The notes under the pieces were generated by a model. That model ran no database searches. It was given only the letters and a program-made list of their open reading frames with translations, and was not told where the DNA came from. The position numbers and the translations under genes are program-made. Source: G963675935 sp963675935 (GTDB taxonomy: Bacteria; Planctomycetota; Planctomycetia; Pirellulales; Thermoguttaceae). Taken from it: 64,000 nt of DNA. Shown here piece after piece: positions 25,902-34,712 of the stretch (the stretch's first letter is position 1; every line of letters starts with the position of its first letter). The DNA is taken from contig CAXXPV010000005.1 in NCBI GenBank assembly GCA_963675935.2, positions 62,001-126,000 on the forward strand. Direction: 5' to 3'.

Positions 25902-26330
25902 ATGTCTGTTCGCGTATCCCTCGATGCCAAACTCTACTACGGCACGGCCGGCGCCACGGCCGCGACGTTGCTCAACACCGTTGGCGATGTGACGCTGTCG
26001 CTCAAGAAGAGCGAAACGAAGATCTCGTCGCGTGCCAGTCGTTGGGCCCTCGTGAAAGGGGCACTCAAAGAGGCGGAAATCAGCTTTGAAGTCGTCGACG
26101 ACTCGGCCGATGGCGCGATGCAGGCCATCTTGACCGCCTTCATGAGCGACACGCCGATGGCGTTTTTCGTCAAGGATGCCATCGATGGCCACGGACTGGA
26201 CGCCGACTTCGAGATCATCGGCGCCGACCGAGACGAAAAGCTTGAGGATGCGATCAAGTACAAGTTCACCGTCAAGCCCACCTATGTCAGTCGCTATCCG
26301 GCCTGGTCGGGCGGCGGGAGCGGCAGCTAA
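25902..26330 (+). CDS. Major tail tube protein
   Basis: A 142-residue protein with the tail-tube pattern: SVRVSLDAKLYYGTAGATAA, VGDVTLSLKKSETKISSRAS, the helix GAMQAILTAFMSD and a final YKFTVKPTYVSRYP, then a Gly/Ser tail. AAGGAG precedes the ATG. The tail chaperone and tape measure follow, which supports the assignment to a non-contractile or long-tailed virion. Confidence 0.75.
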   Translation: MSVRVSLDAKLYYGTAGATAATLLNTVGDVTLSLKKSETKISSRASRWALVKGALKEAEISFEVVDDSADGAMQAILTAFMSDTPMAFFVKDAIDGHGLDADFEIIGADRDEKLEDAIKYKFTVKPTYVSRYPAWSGGGSGS

Positions 26331-26376
26331 CGGTTTCGGGTCAGCAGGGTGAAAAAGCAAGCCTGAGGATTCTACG

Positions 26377-26919
26377 ATGAAGACATTTCGAGATACGGCG
26401 GGGCGTGAGTGGGCCATTGCAGTCGATGTCAACACCATCAAACGGGTGATGAAGGCCCCGATCGAACACCTGGGCGATCCCATCAAGGTGAACTTGCTGG
26501 AGTTAGTCGATCCCGACGGTGAACTCTTGAAGAAGGTCGTCGCCTATCCGCCGCTTGTCTGCGACATCGCCTATGTGCTGTGCAAACCACAATGCGACGA
26601 GAAGGCCATCAGCGACGAGGAGTTCGGCCGAGCGATGGGCGGCGATGTCTTGGAGAAGGTTTTGGACCTCTTGATCGAGGAGACCGTCGATTTTTTCCCG
26701 CAGGACCGTCGGGCGGTCCTGAAGAAAGTCCTGAGCAAGAGCCAGACGTTCGCCGAGAAGGCGAAGGCACTGATGGCGGCCCGGCTGGCGACGGGCGAAC
26801 TGGATGCGGCGATCGACGCGATCCTGGAACCGGAACTCCAAAAACTCCAGGGACAAGACGCGACAACGCCGAGCAGTGGTACTGGCTCTGCTGGGAGCTC
26901 GCAGGCATTGTCGGTGTAG
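26377..26919 (+). CDS. Tail assembly chaperone (gpG-like)
   Basis: A 180-residue helical protein between tube and tape-measure genes, the standard place for the chaperone that coats the tape measure. It has WAIAVDVNTIKRVMKAP near the start, EKVLDLLIEETVDFF in the middle and a disordered Ser/Gly/Thr end. The last ~80 bases overlap a -1-frame open stretch that continues to the tape-measure start, as in lambda G/GT. The short form would be this product. Confidence 0.7.
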   Translation: MKTFRDTAGREWAIAVDVNTIKRVMKAPIEHLGDPIKVNLLELVDPDGELLKKVVAYPPLVCDIAYVLCKPQCDEKAISDEEFGRAMGGDVLEKVLDLLIEETVDFFPQDRRAVLKKVLSKSQTFAEKAKALMAARLATGELDAAIDAILEPELQKLQGQDATTPSSGTGSAGSSQALSV

Positions 26920-27173
26920 ACGCCGGTCCCCACACGTTGGCCGAGTTGGTTGCAATGGCCCGTGGGCGTCAGCAGGCCGAATGGGATCGCACGGCGCAGT
27001 TGTCGGTACTCATTGCGAATCCCCATCGCGACGTCCAGAAACACCCCGAGCCATTCGAGCCTCGGGAGTTCAATCCGTTCGCGGGCCAAACACCTCCGAA
27101 GGTCAAGAGACGTGAGGTGAAGATGAGCGTGAATTGTTTAAAGGCATTGTGTAGACCGGGAACTGTTTCATGA
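26835..27173 (+). CDS. Tail chaperone frameshift extension (gpT-like)
   Basis: This frame has no good start of its own. It gains coding character at about 26860 (DNAEQWYWLCWELAGIVGVD, then HTLAELVAMARGRQQAEWDR) and runs to TGA at 27171-27173, overlapping the tape-measure ATG. It is in the -1 frame relative to the gene before it, so a -1 shift near the end of that gene would make a fused GT protein. The A5 run at 26840-26844 (CCAAAAAC) is a possible slip site, although not a canonical heptamer. The WDRTAQLSVLIAN motif is typical of T-type extensions. Confidence 0.6.
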   Translation, partial: TPKTPGTRRDNAEQWYWLCWELAGIVGVDAGPHTLAELVAMARGRQQAEWDRTAQLSVLIANPHRDVQKHPEPFEPREFNPFAGQTPPKVKRREVKMSVNCLKALCRPGTVS

Positions 27174-29269
27174 GTGTTGCAGGTGCCATTCGAGCGGGTG
27201 CGGCTTATGTCGAGGTCTTCCTCGAACAGAATCGCATTACGCGCGACCTTGCGGCCGTTCAAAGCCGGTTGCGTGCATGGTCGGCCTCGCTCAATCGAAT
27301 TGGCTCATCGGCCTATGGCGGCGAATTGCCTGGCCCCTTGGGGGCGATCGCTCGTTTTGCATCCTCGCCGGCCGGCATGTTCGCCGGATTGTTGACGGCA
27401 ACGAAGATGACCGCAACGGCCGGAGACGAGATCGTTCATCTGGCTGAGAAGGCTGGCACCAGTGTTGCGGCGATTTCTTCGCTCAGTTACGCGGCCCGTC
27501 GGGCGGATGTCAACGCGGACTCGTTGGCGGCGGCAATCAAGAAAATGCAGGTCAACATCGCGGCTGCGGCGGATGGCAGCCAGGAAGCGACGGAGACGAT
27601 GCATCGGCTTGGCCTCTCGGTCGTCGAGCTCGGCCGGATGCGACCGGAAGAACAATTTCGGCGGATTGCCGACCAAATCGCCAAGATCCAAAATCCCACC
27701 GAACGGGCGGCAATGGCCGTCAAGATTTTCGGACGTAATGGAACGGAGTTGATGCCGCTTCTTATGCAAGGGGCCGACGGCATCGCAAAATGGGAGGCTC
27801 GGGCGCGTGCCTTGGGGTTGGTCGTCAACGGCGAGGCGGCCGAGAGCGCCCATCGTTTCAGCCAGTTGCTGGGTGATCTGAACGACGTGCTCAAAAGCAG
27901 TGTCAAGGTGATCGGCGGGGCGATCATCCCGTACCTCGACGGCATGGTCAACCGTATCGTCGAGGTCATCACGTCCGTCCGGCAATGGATCAAGGAACAC
28001 CGTGGGCTGGCCATTGTCCTCCTGCAAGTCTCCGGTGCCATTGTTGGAACCGGCTTGGCCATGACACTCTTGTCCGCCATTTTCGGTCGGATCGCTGGTG
28101 GAATCGGCATCGTGTTGGGCACGATTCGGCTCCTCGGAGCCACGGTGGGCCTCGTCGGTTCGCTCCTAGCAACGACATGGTCCTCAGTCGTTGCGGCTGT
28201 GAGTGCGGTGGGAGCCGCCTTCGCTGCGTTGACTTGGGGCCAGATCGCTGCCTTTGCGGCCATCTGGGGTGGCATCGCCGCGTTGCTTTATTTCACTGGC
28301 GCGCTCGGCAGCACGGTTAGCGGCATCGCGGCAGCATTCCGCTCGCTGGCATCCGACATCATGACCACGTTCGGCGCGATTGGCGACGCCCTATCGGCGG
28401 GTGACATCGCCCTGGCTGCCAAAGTCATGTGGACCATGCTCAAGATGGAGTGGCAGAAAGGCATCAATTGGCTCAATGAAACGTGGATCGGCTTCAAAGA
28501 GATCTTCATGAGCACCTGGACCGACGCCGTCTATGGCTTGGCGGCCATTATGACGAGTGGTTGGGCGATGATCCAACAGGGCTGGAATCTGTTGGTCACT
28601 GGAATGTCGGCCGCGTGGACGATCTTCACCGATTCGGTCGTTTCCGGTTGGAACTCGGCTTCCAATTGGGTGAGCAAACGCTGGATCGATCTCATGGAAC
28701 TCATGGGCCAGTACGATCCACAGACTGCCGAGGGAGCGAGGAAGATCCTTGATGAGGATTTCCAGCAGGCCAGTCGCCAGCGGCAACAAGAAACCCAACA
28801 GAAGCTAGCGGCCACGGGCCAGTCATTTGAAGATCGCAAGAACGAGATCGAGCAGCAGCGGACTGGCGCCCTTGGAAACCTCGAACAAGAACGAACCGCT
28901 AAGCATCGTGCGAGGCAGGAACAGTATGCGGCCGACCTGAAGGCGTCGCAGGACGCAGTTAATGCGGCTCGGAAGGAATGGGAAGACGCCCGAGCCGAGG
29001 CCGCTCGCGCCAAGGCGGCCATGAATGCCCCCGAACTGCCAGGCGGCAAGGCTGGTGCAATCCCCGACATCGCCGGCAACCTGGCCGCAGCCAAGGCCAC
29101 GGTCGTCGGCACCTTCAGTGGCGAGGCCCTCAGCGGATTGGGGACGGGAACAAGCGTCGAGGAAAAGATGGAGGGGCATCTGGCTCGCATCGCGGATAGC
29201 ACCGATCGCCATAATGCCGCCTTGGAACGAATGGAACGCAACATGAACCAGGGGCTTTTAATATCGTAG
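27170..29269 (+). CDS. Tape measure protein
   Basis: A 699-residue protein. It starts with the tape-measure N domain (AYVEVFLEQNRITRDLAAVQ, then SLSYAARRADVNADSLAAAI, with FGRNGTELMPLLMQ), has several hydrophobic helices at about residues 278-420, and ends in a long coiled coil (about 530-620) and a flexible tail. It sets tail length and may form the DNA channel in the host membrane. At about 700 residues it predicts a tail near 100 nm by the usual rule. The ATG overlaps the T-frame stop. Confidence 0.85.
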   Translation: MSVAGAIRAGAAYVEVFLEQNRITRDLAAVQSRLRAWSASLNRIGSSAYGGELPGPLGAIARFASSPAGMFAGLLTATKMTATAGDEIVHLAEKAGTSVAAISSLSYAARRADVNADSLAAAIKKMQVNIAAAADGSQEATETMHRLGLSVVELGRMRPEEQFRRIADQIAKIQNPTERAAMAVKIFGRNGTELMPLLMQGADGIAKWEARARALGLVVNGEAAESAHRFSQLLGDLNDVLKSSVKVIGGAIIPYLDGMVNRIVEVITSVRQWIKEHRGLAIVLLQVSGAIVGTGLAMTLLSAIFGRIAGGIGIVLGTIRLLGATVGLVGSLLATTWSSVVAAVSAVGAAFAALTWGQIAAFAAIWGGIAALLYFTGALGSTVSGIAAAFRSLASDIMTTFGAIGDALSAGDIALAAKVMWTMLKMEWQKGINWLNETWIGFKEIFMSTWTDAVYGLAAIMTSGWAMIQQGWNLLVTGMSAAWTIFTDSVVSGWNSASNWVSKRWIDLMELMGQYDPQTAEGARKILDEDFQQASRQRQQETQQKLAATGQSFEDRKNEIEQQRTGALGNLEQERTAKHRARQEQYAADLKASQDAVNAARKEWEDARAEAARAKAAMNAPELPGGKAGAIPDIAGNLAAAKATVVGTFSGEALSGLGTGTSVEEKMEGHLARIADSTDRHNAALERMERNMNQGLLIS

Positions 29270-29278
29270 GAGTTGGAC

Positions 29279-30088
29279 GTGGCCTTTGTGATTGAACAGT
29301 TCGGTGTTCGCACCACCTCGGGCGATCCAACCAGCGCGGAAATACCCTATGCGGTTTGGGGTGTTCCGACGTCCGAGATCGCACGCGCGATGGTGATTGA
29401 GGCCAGCCCTCCGACGTACACGGTCAACGAGATTCCCCTGTTCCGCAAGCAGGCCACGGTAGAGGAAACAGGGCCGGAATCCCACATCGTCCACGTCATC
29501 TACGGTCCGATCAAGCCGCCCGAATCGCGAGAGTACAAGTTCGCGTTCGACACCACCGGCGGCCGTCAGAAGATCACCCAGAGCCTTGAGACGGTTCACA
29601 AGTACGCGCCTGCCGAGAAAACGGCCGCCGACCACAAGGGCGCTATCGGGGTCACCGACCACGGCGTCGAGGGCTGCGAGATCGTCGTGCCGAAGTTCAG
29701 TTGGACCGAGACGTGGCAGTTGCCCATCGACACCTACGATTGGGCCTATTCACAGACGCTCAAGTCGATCACCGGACGAGTCAACGCCGAACCGTTTCGC
29801 GGCTTTCCAGCCGGGCAGGTGCTCTTTCGCGGCGGAAAGGGTTCCGGATCGAACAAGAACCCCACGCTGATTGAAATCACCTATTCCTTTGATCAAAGCG
29901 ACGATGTGACTGCTCAAACCATTGGCGACATCACCGGCGTGGCCAAGGCCGGCTGGCAGTATCTCTGGGTGCAGTACCGCGAGACCGATGACACCGATGC
30001 CAAGAGTTTTGCCCGGCGACCTGTAGCCGCCTATGTCGAAAAAGTCTATGAGGCCACGTCTTTTGCGGCGTTGGGGATCGGAGACTGA
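29279..30088 (+). CDS. Distal tail or tail-tip structural protein
   Basis: About 269 residues from the GTG at 29279, preferred because AGGAG lies five bases before it; a TTG at 29273 would add two residues. It is beta-rich throughout: VIYGPIKPPESREYKFAFDT, SWTETWQLPIDTYDWAYSQT and FRGGKGSGSNKNPTLIEITY, then QYRETDDTDAKSF. It directly follows the tape measure, where distal tail proteins usually lie. No family is firmly recognised. Confidence 0.6.
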   Translation: MAFVIEQFGVRTTSGDPTSAEIPYAVWGVPTSEIARAMVIEASPPTYTVNEIPLFRKQATVEETGPESHIVHVIYGPIKPPESREYKFAFDTTGGRQKITQSLETVHKYAPAEKTAADHKGAIGVTDHGVEGCEIVVPKFSWTETWQLPIDTYDWAYSQTLKSITGRVNAEPFRGFPAGQVLFRGGKGSGSNKNPTLIEITYSFDQSDDVTAQTIGDITGVAKAGWQYLWVQYRETDDTDAKSFARRPVAAYVEKVYEATSFAALGIGD

Positions 30089-30091
30089 CGC

Positions 30092-32494
30092 ATGGCGGAC
30101 GATTCCAAACGGCTTAGCCCTGGTGACCATTGGCGTCCGACGGCCGACATCCTGAACGGCTATCAGGAGGCGGCCGATTACGTTCGCCACGAGAAGGCCG
30201 GCAGCGGCGCACTGCCGGGCCCAGGCACCGACCGGAAGGTGGTTGTCGCCACCATCAAGAATACCAGCGGCCGGGACTGCGCCCGCTTCGACGTATTGGG
30301 AATCGACACGCCGATCTTCACCCCTGGTGACGATCCGGAAGTGTTTTGCAGCCGTGTGGGCGTTTCGTGCGTCATTCCAAAGGTTTCCGATCATGCGTCA
30401 CGGTTTGTCGTGCTTCTCGAGCCGGCGGCAAAGGACGGCTTGGTACGGGCTTGTCTGGTCGGCGTCGTTCCCGTCCGTTTGAAAGTCGTTTATGAATGGC
30501 ACCAATATGCCCACATCCTCGACGAGGAACCGACTCGCCTAGTGTCGGACTGTGTTGGCTATCCGATTCTATGGAAAGACTCCAAGGCGAATGAGGATGA
30601 GAATGGCAACCGTTGGGCACTGGTCAAAATCGGCGTTCCGGCCCCGACGATGGGTGTGTGGCGAAACGGTGGCGGCGCCGTCGCTCCTCATGGACAGTTC
30701 CGAATTACGGGCGTCAGCGTGGAGGATGGCAAGCCACCAATCGTCACCGGCACGCGGCCCTCGGACCGTTTCGGGCCTGATTATGCGGTCAACGGATCCC
30801 AGCAGGTTGCCACCGGCGAGTATGGCATCTATCAACGATCCGACTCCTTCTTTGTCGCCCATGGCGGCAGCACATCGCCCGAGCCGGGCGACCAACTGGG
30901 GCCGGTGCCGAACGGCAGTGCGGTGGTCCAGGAATATCCGCCTACATGCCAATGTCGGGGCACGGTCGACGCTGGCCAAGGCATCATCTTAGCGACGCAA
31001 TTCCGCCAACCGCAACGGTTCAAGCTGCGTGAGCCGCTCTACGACTGCAAAACGGCCTATGCTCAGATCATGGGCCGATCGGGCCACACCTATTCCACTC
31101 GCGACGACTACGCGCCCGACACGATTGCCGACACCTTGGGGGCCGTCGCCCAGAGTCCGCTGGCCCTTCGTGACACACTGACCGGTCGCCTGTATATTCC
31201 TGCTGGGAAATGCCTCAACGCCCGCTACGCCCACGGACCGGGTCACTTCTGGGAGGCGTTAGATTTCAGCGAATGTACGTGCGGAGGTTCGGGCAGCTTC
31301 TCGTCGTCTTCCAGCTCATCGAGTTCCAGTGGTTCCTCCTCATCGTCAAGTTCCTCCAGTTCGAGTAGTTCGTCGTCGAGTTCATCCAGCTCCAGCAGTT
31401 CGTCCTCGTCGTCCAGTTCGTCCAGTTCGTCCAGTTCGTCCAGTTCGTCCAGCTCGTCCAGCTCAAGCGACTCTTCATCATCAACATCATCTTCCGCCTC
31501 TTCGAGCCAATCGTCCGACTCGTCGACATCGAGTAGTGGCTCGTCGGCGAGTGCTAGTCAGTCTTCCTCAACCAGTCAATCCTCCAACTCAACGTCCGGT
31601 TCCCAAAGCGGCTCCGCTTCTGGCGGTGGCTCGGGCGGAAGTGGCGATGGATCGAATGGAAGCGGTAGTTCAACCACAAGCAGCGGCTCTCAAAGTGCCT
31701 CGGCAAGTAGCGGATCCGGCAATAGTGGATCGACGCCAAGCGGAGGTTCAGGCGACGGCTCCACGGATGACGGTTCCAGTGGAAGCGAATCACTCGGCAG
31801 CGGCGGATCGGCAAGCAATGGTTCGGGAGGCAGTGGCGGATCGGGCGGGTCCAGTGGCGGTTCGCAGGGAAGTGGCGGCTCTCAGGGGAGCGGTGGTTCC
31901 CAAGGCAGTGGCGGATCCCAAGGAAGCGGAGGCTCTCAAGGAAGTGGTGGCTCGGGCGGAAGCGGCGGCGGATCCGACAAATCGACTGCAATTGTGCCGG
32001 CAAGCTGGACACCCACTGGCTACACCGCGCTGTTCATCCACGAAATGCCCGAAGTCCGCTTCGACGACGTCATGGTTGCCGAGGTCGACGAGCCCGAAAC
32101 CTGGCTACCAATCGATCCGAAGTTCCTGGAGGTCTGCGAGGCGGGAAGCGTGCAAGTCTGCGGATGCGTGCCGGATGTTCCCGTCCTGGTCGGAGCGGCT
32201 GCCAATGGCGATCGCGTTCGTGTGCAGATCGCAAACGCCAATCCGGATCAGGTAGTGCAGGTAGTCATCAGGCTGACCGGGATCCGCAAGGGATTCAAAG
32301 GACTCCGCTTCCCGGATCGCACACGTGCCCAGTTTGAGGCCAACGAACGGTTCATCAGGAGTGCGTACTCGCATGAGTGGCTACGGATCGAGCAAGTCGT
32401 TCTCCTCAATGAGCGAGTCGGATGCATCCGATTGGTCGCGATCCAGAAGCTCTTCATCCAGCAGATCGCTGTCCGGGAGCTCCGCGTCCGATGA
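30092..32494 (+). CDS. Serine-rich tail protein with poly-Ser and Gly-Ser linkers
   Basis: An 800-residue protein. Residues 1-395 form a folded region (LSPGDHWRPTADILNGYQEA; VVVATIKNTSGRDCARFDVL) with a cysteine pair (CQCRG). From about residue 403 come ~100 residues that are nearly pure serine, then Ser/Gly/Gln repeats (GSGGSQ units) to about 630. A C-terminal domain follows (IPKFL-like region, VQVCGCVPDVPVLVGAAANG). Serine codons are mixed (TCG, TCC, TCA, AGC, AGT), so the tract is kept at the protein level and is not recent slippage. It is probably a tail fibre or baseplate protein, and the Ser tract may be glycosylated by the enzymes encoded downstream. The natural end is uncertain because the next gene starts at 32373, inside this frame. 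Confidence 0.6.
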   Translation: MADDSKRLSPGDHWRPTADILNGYQEAADYVRHEKAGSGALPGPGTDRKVVVATIKNTSGRDCARFDVLGIDTPIFTPGDDPEVFCSRVGVSCVIPKVSDHASRFVVLLEPAAKDGLVRACLVGVVPVRLKVVYEWHQYAHILDEEPTRLVSDCVGYPILWKDSKANEDENGNRWALVKIGVPAPTMGVWRNGGGAVAPHGQFRITGVSVEDGKPPIVTGTRPSDRFGPDYAVNGSQQVATGEYGIYQRSDSFFVAHGGSTSPEPGDQLGPVPNGSAVVQEYPPTCQCRGTVDAGQGIILATQFRQPQRFKLREPLYDCKTAYAQIMGRSGHTYSTRDDYAPDTIADTLGAVAQSPLALRDTLTGRLYIPAGKCLNARYAHGPGHFWEALDFSECTCGGSGSFSSSSSSSSSSGSSSSSSSSSSSSSSSSSSSSSSSSSSSSSSSSSSSSSSSSSSSSSDSSSSTSSSASSSQSSDSSTSSSGSSASASQSSSTSQSSNSTSGSQSGSASGGGSGGSGDGSNGSGSSTTSSGSQSASASSGSGNSGSTPSGGSGDGSTDDGSSGSESLGSGGSASNGSGGSGGSGGSSGGSQGSGGSQGSGGSQGSGGSQGSGGSQGSGGSGGSGGGSDKSTAIVPASWTPTGYTALFIHEMPEVRFDDVMVAEVDEPETWLPIDPKFLEVCEAGSVQVCGCVPDVPVLVGAAANGDRVRVQIANANPDQVVQVVIRLTGIRKGFKGLRFPDRTRAQFEANERFIRSAYSHEWLRIEQVVLLNERVGCIRLVAIQKLFIQQIAVRELRVR

Positions 32495-33112
32495 CTCCTC
32501 GCTCGGCAGCCAGTCTTCCAGCAGTTCCTCATCGAGTGCTTCCCTATCAAGTAGTTCCGATTCCAGTGGCTCGCTATCGAGCGACAGTAGTGCGTCGGTC
32601 AGCCGTTCTTCCGACTCGCTGTCGAGCGGCAGCCGATCGCAGAGCAGCGACAGCTCTCGTAGCGGAAGTTCCTTGTCTGATAGTTCATCGTTTGGCAGCT
32701 TGTCTTCGAGCGGTTCGTCTGCCAGCCGATCACTGTCGAGCGACGGCAGTTCATCGGCCAGCCGTTCCACCGACTCGTCGTCGGGCGGCAGCAGCGATAC
32801 ATCATCGAGTGGTGGATCAGAATCGAGCAGCAGTCAATCGCAAAGCAGTGATAGCTCGCACAGCAGCAACAGTTCTGACTCAACATCAAGCTCTGGCAGC
32901 GGCTCACCATCAAGTGGTAGCGGATCGTTTGGCAGCAGCAATTCTTGTGGCAGTGACAGTTCGAGCATTAGCAACAGTTCGACTGCGTCTTCTAGCCCTA
33001 ACAGCAGCTCGCAGTCCACGAGTGGATCGTCGAGCGGTGGTTCCGGCAGTAGCGGTTCGCAGGCAAGCGGATCAGGCGGAAGTGGCGGCTCAAGTGCCGG
33101 CTCGGGTGGAAG
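32373..33112 (+). pseudogene. Second serine-rich tail protein, 5' part
   Basis: From the ATG at 32373 this frame gives about 247 residues, mostly Ser with Asp, Gly, Gln and Arg (SDASDWSRSRSSSSSRSLSG start), up to the IS3-family insertion at 33113. The rest lies at 34713-35446. Deleting the 1600-bp element and one copy of the 4-bp GAAG repeat joins the halves in frame at a serine codon and restores a 489-residue protein. As it stands the protein is truncated, and translation would run a few residues into the element. The 5' end overlaps the previous gene by about 120 bases. Confidence 0.7.
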
Positions 33113-33185
33113 TGTTTTGAACCGGCTGGAAATGGAAAATCTCGGTCGTATGGGTTAGAATCAAACCCCAAACGAGGAGAAATCC

Positions 33186-33503
33186 ATGACTGCACCACGA
33201 CGATGTTTCACCACAGACCAGAAGGCTACCATCCTTAAGAGGTACTTGGTCGATAAAGTACCGATGTCGGATCTGTGCGACGAGTACGGCATCAAGCCCA
33301 ACCAAATCTACGCCTGGCAGAAAATCCTGTTCGATAACGCCTCGGCCGCCTTTCATCCGGTCGCCAAACGCGAGGCCCAAAAACTGTCCGCTCAAGAGGA
33401 GGAGGTTGCTCGGCTGCGGGCCAAGCTCGTTCAAAAGAACGAGGTCATCTCCGAATTGATGGAGGAGAACGTCCGCGCAAAAAAAGAGGCTGGGGAACTC
33501 TAA
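33186..33503 (+). CDS. IS3-family transposase OrfA
   Basis: A 105-residue protein with an N-terminal HTH that recognises the element ends (CFTTDQKATILKRYLVDKVP, then SDLCDEYGIKPNQIYAWQKI) and a C-terminal leucine-zipper-like helix (LSAQEEEVARLRAKLVQKNE). AGGAG precedes the ATG. Normal termination gives OrfA, an inhibitor or regulator. A -1 shift at the A7 run (33479-33485) gives the OrfAB transposase. Confidence 0.9.
   Translation: MTAPRRCFTTDQKATILKRYLVDKVPMSDLCDEYGIKPNQIYAWQKILFDNASAAFHPVAKREAQKLSAQEEEVARLRAKLVQKNEVISELMEENVRAKKEAGEL
33479..33486 (+). promoter_or_regulatory. Programmed -1 frameshift site (A7G)
   Basis: AAAAAAAG lies near the end of orfA. In frame 0 it reads GCA AAA AAA GAG; slipping back one base continues as AAA AAA AGA GGC and then runs without a stop into the orfB frame. 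This is the standard way IS3-family elements make OrfAB. The other two copies have the same run. Confidence 0.8.
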
Positions 33504-33550
33504 ACGGATGTTGGGTTCCCCATGACACCCGCGATGAAGTCGTCGATTAC

Positions 33551-34474
33551 GTGCGGCGTTGGAACGAGCGTACAGAGATTCCCGCCCGGCAGTTCGTCGC
33601 TTGGTTGGGCATCACATCGAGCAAGTTTCACGACTGGAAGGATCGCTATGGCAAACGCAACGAACACAACGGTTGGGTGCCGCGCGACTGGTGGCTCGAA
33701 GACTGGGAGAAGCAGTCCATCATCAAGTTTTCGTTCGAGTTTCCGTTGGAAGGCTATCGACGATTGGCGTTCATGATGCTCGACCGCGACGTGGTGGCGG
33801 CAAGCCCCAGCACGGTGTATCGCGTATTGAAATCGGCGGGCCGCATCGGCCGCTCAACGAACAAACCCTCCAAGAAAGGCACGGGCTTCCATCAGCCGAA
33901 AAAACCGCATGAACATTGGCATATCGACATAAGCTACATCAACATCCATGGCACGTTTTACTACCTGACGACGATCCTCGACGGCTACAGTCGGTACATC
34001 GTGCATTGGGAGATTCGCCGTTCGATGACCGAGCAAGACGAGTTGGTTGTTCTTCAGCGTGCAAAAGAAAAGTTCCCGAACGAAACGCCTCGGATCATCA
34101 GCGACAACGGGTCGCAATTTGTGGCGAAGGATTTCAAGGAGTTCATTCGCATCTGCGGGATGACACATGTGCGGACGAGTCCGTACTATCCGCAGAGCAA
34201 CGGCAAGCTGGAGCGATTTCACGGGAGCATCAAAGGCGAGTGTATTCGGCCCGGCACGCCGATCTCGCTGGAGGACGCGATTCGCCTCGTCGGCAACTAT
34301 GTGGAGCATTACAACCACGTTCGCTTGCACAGCGCGATCGGCTACATTGCGCCGTCGGACAAGTTGTCGGGCCGCGAGACGGAGATTTTCGCGGTGCGAG
34401 ACCGCAAGCTAAACGAGGCTCGCGAGCGTCGCAAGGAGCAACGCGAGGCGTCGCGTTTACGAACGGTTGCCTGA
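33551..34474 (+). CDS. IS3-family transposase OrfB (DDE integrase)
   Basis: A 307-residue open part from a GTG at 33551; the frame is open upstream to the frameshift site, so most product is expected as OrfAB. The rve-type DDE core is visible: HWHIDISYI with D, IISDNGSQF with D, and GKLERFHGSIKGE with E, plus HYNHVRLHSAIGY at the end. This cuts and joins the IS ends. Basic C-terminal tail. Confidence 0.9.
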   Translation: MRRWNERTEIPARQFVAWLGITSSKFHDWKDRYGKRNEHNGWVPRDWWLEDWEKQSIIKFSFEFPLEGYRRLAFMMLDRDVVAASPSTVYRVLKSAGRIGRSTNKPSKKGTGFHQPKKPHEHWHIDISYINIHGTFYYLTTILDGYSRYIVHWEIRRSMTEQDELVVLQRAKEKFPNETPRIISDNGSQFVAKDFKEFIRICGMTHVRTSPYYPQSNGKLERFHGSIKGECIRPGTPISLEDAIRLVGNYVEHYNHVRLHSAIGYIAPSDKLSGRETEIFAVRDRKLNEARERRKEQREASRLRTVA

Positions 34475-34712
34475 CGGCTGAAACTCGGCTACGATGGTAA
34501 ACGGCCTGGGCGGAGGATAGGGCTCTGGTGGGAACCAACCCGAGCGCCGACCTAGGGGTTGTGAGCGAGGCATGGGCGGCGGCCACGCTGCCGTCCACCT
34601 CCCTCGCTTACAACATCAATGCGCAAAATCCAAGGCACTACCAAACAACTTTCATGTCTTAACGATCCTTAACTCAGCAATCGACGTTTCCATTTCACGC
34701 TGAACCAAAACA

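Larger units (their letters stand above)
33113..34712 (+). mobile_element. IS3-family element, copy 1, intact
   Basis: Exactly 1600 bp. Ends are imperfect inverted repeats: the left begins TGTTTTGAACCGGCTGGAAA, the right (reversed) TGTTTTGGTTCAGCGTGAAA, and the match continues for a few bases. It encodes orfA and orfB with an A7 slip site between them. About 220 bases of the right end (34475-34712) are non-coding. Two further copies of the same length lie at 40585-42184 (reversed) and 59989-61588, and all three are nearly identical. Confidence 0.95.

Noticed and set aside
31296..31520. Poly-serine tract as a microsatellite or CRISPR-like repeat
   Set aside because: Codons are mixed and there is no regular unit or spacer; it is better explained as a low-complexity protein segment.
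32325..33120. Opposite-strand and shifted frames over the Ser-rich genes
   Set aside because: Long open frames here are by-products of TCN/AGY codon bias; none has a ribosome-binding site or domain.
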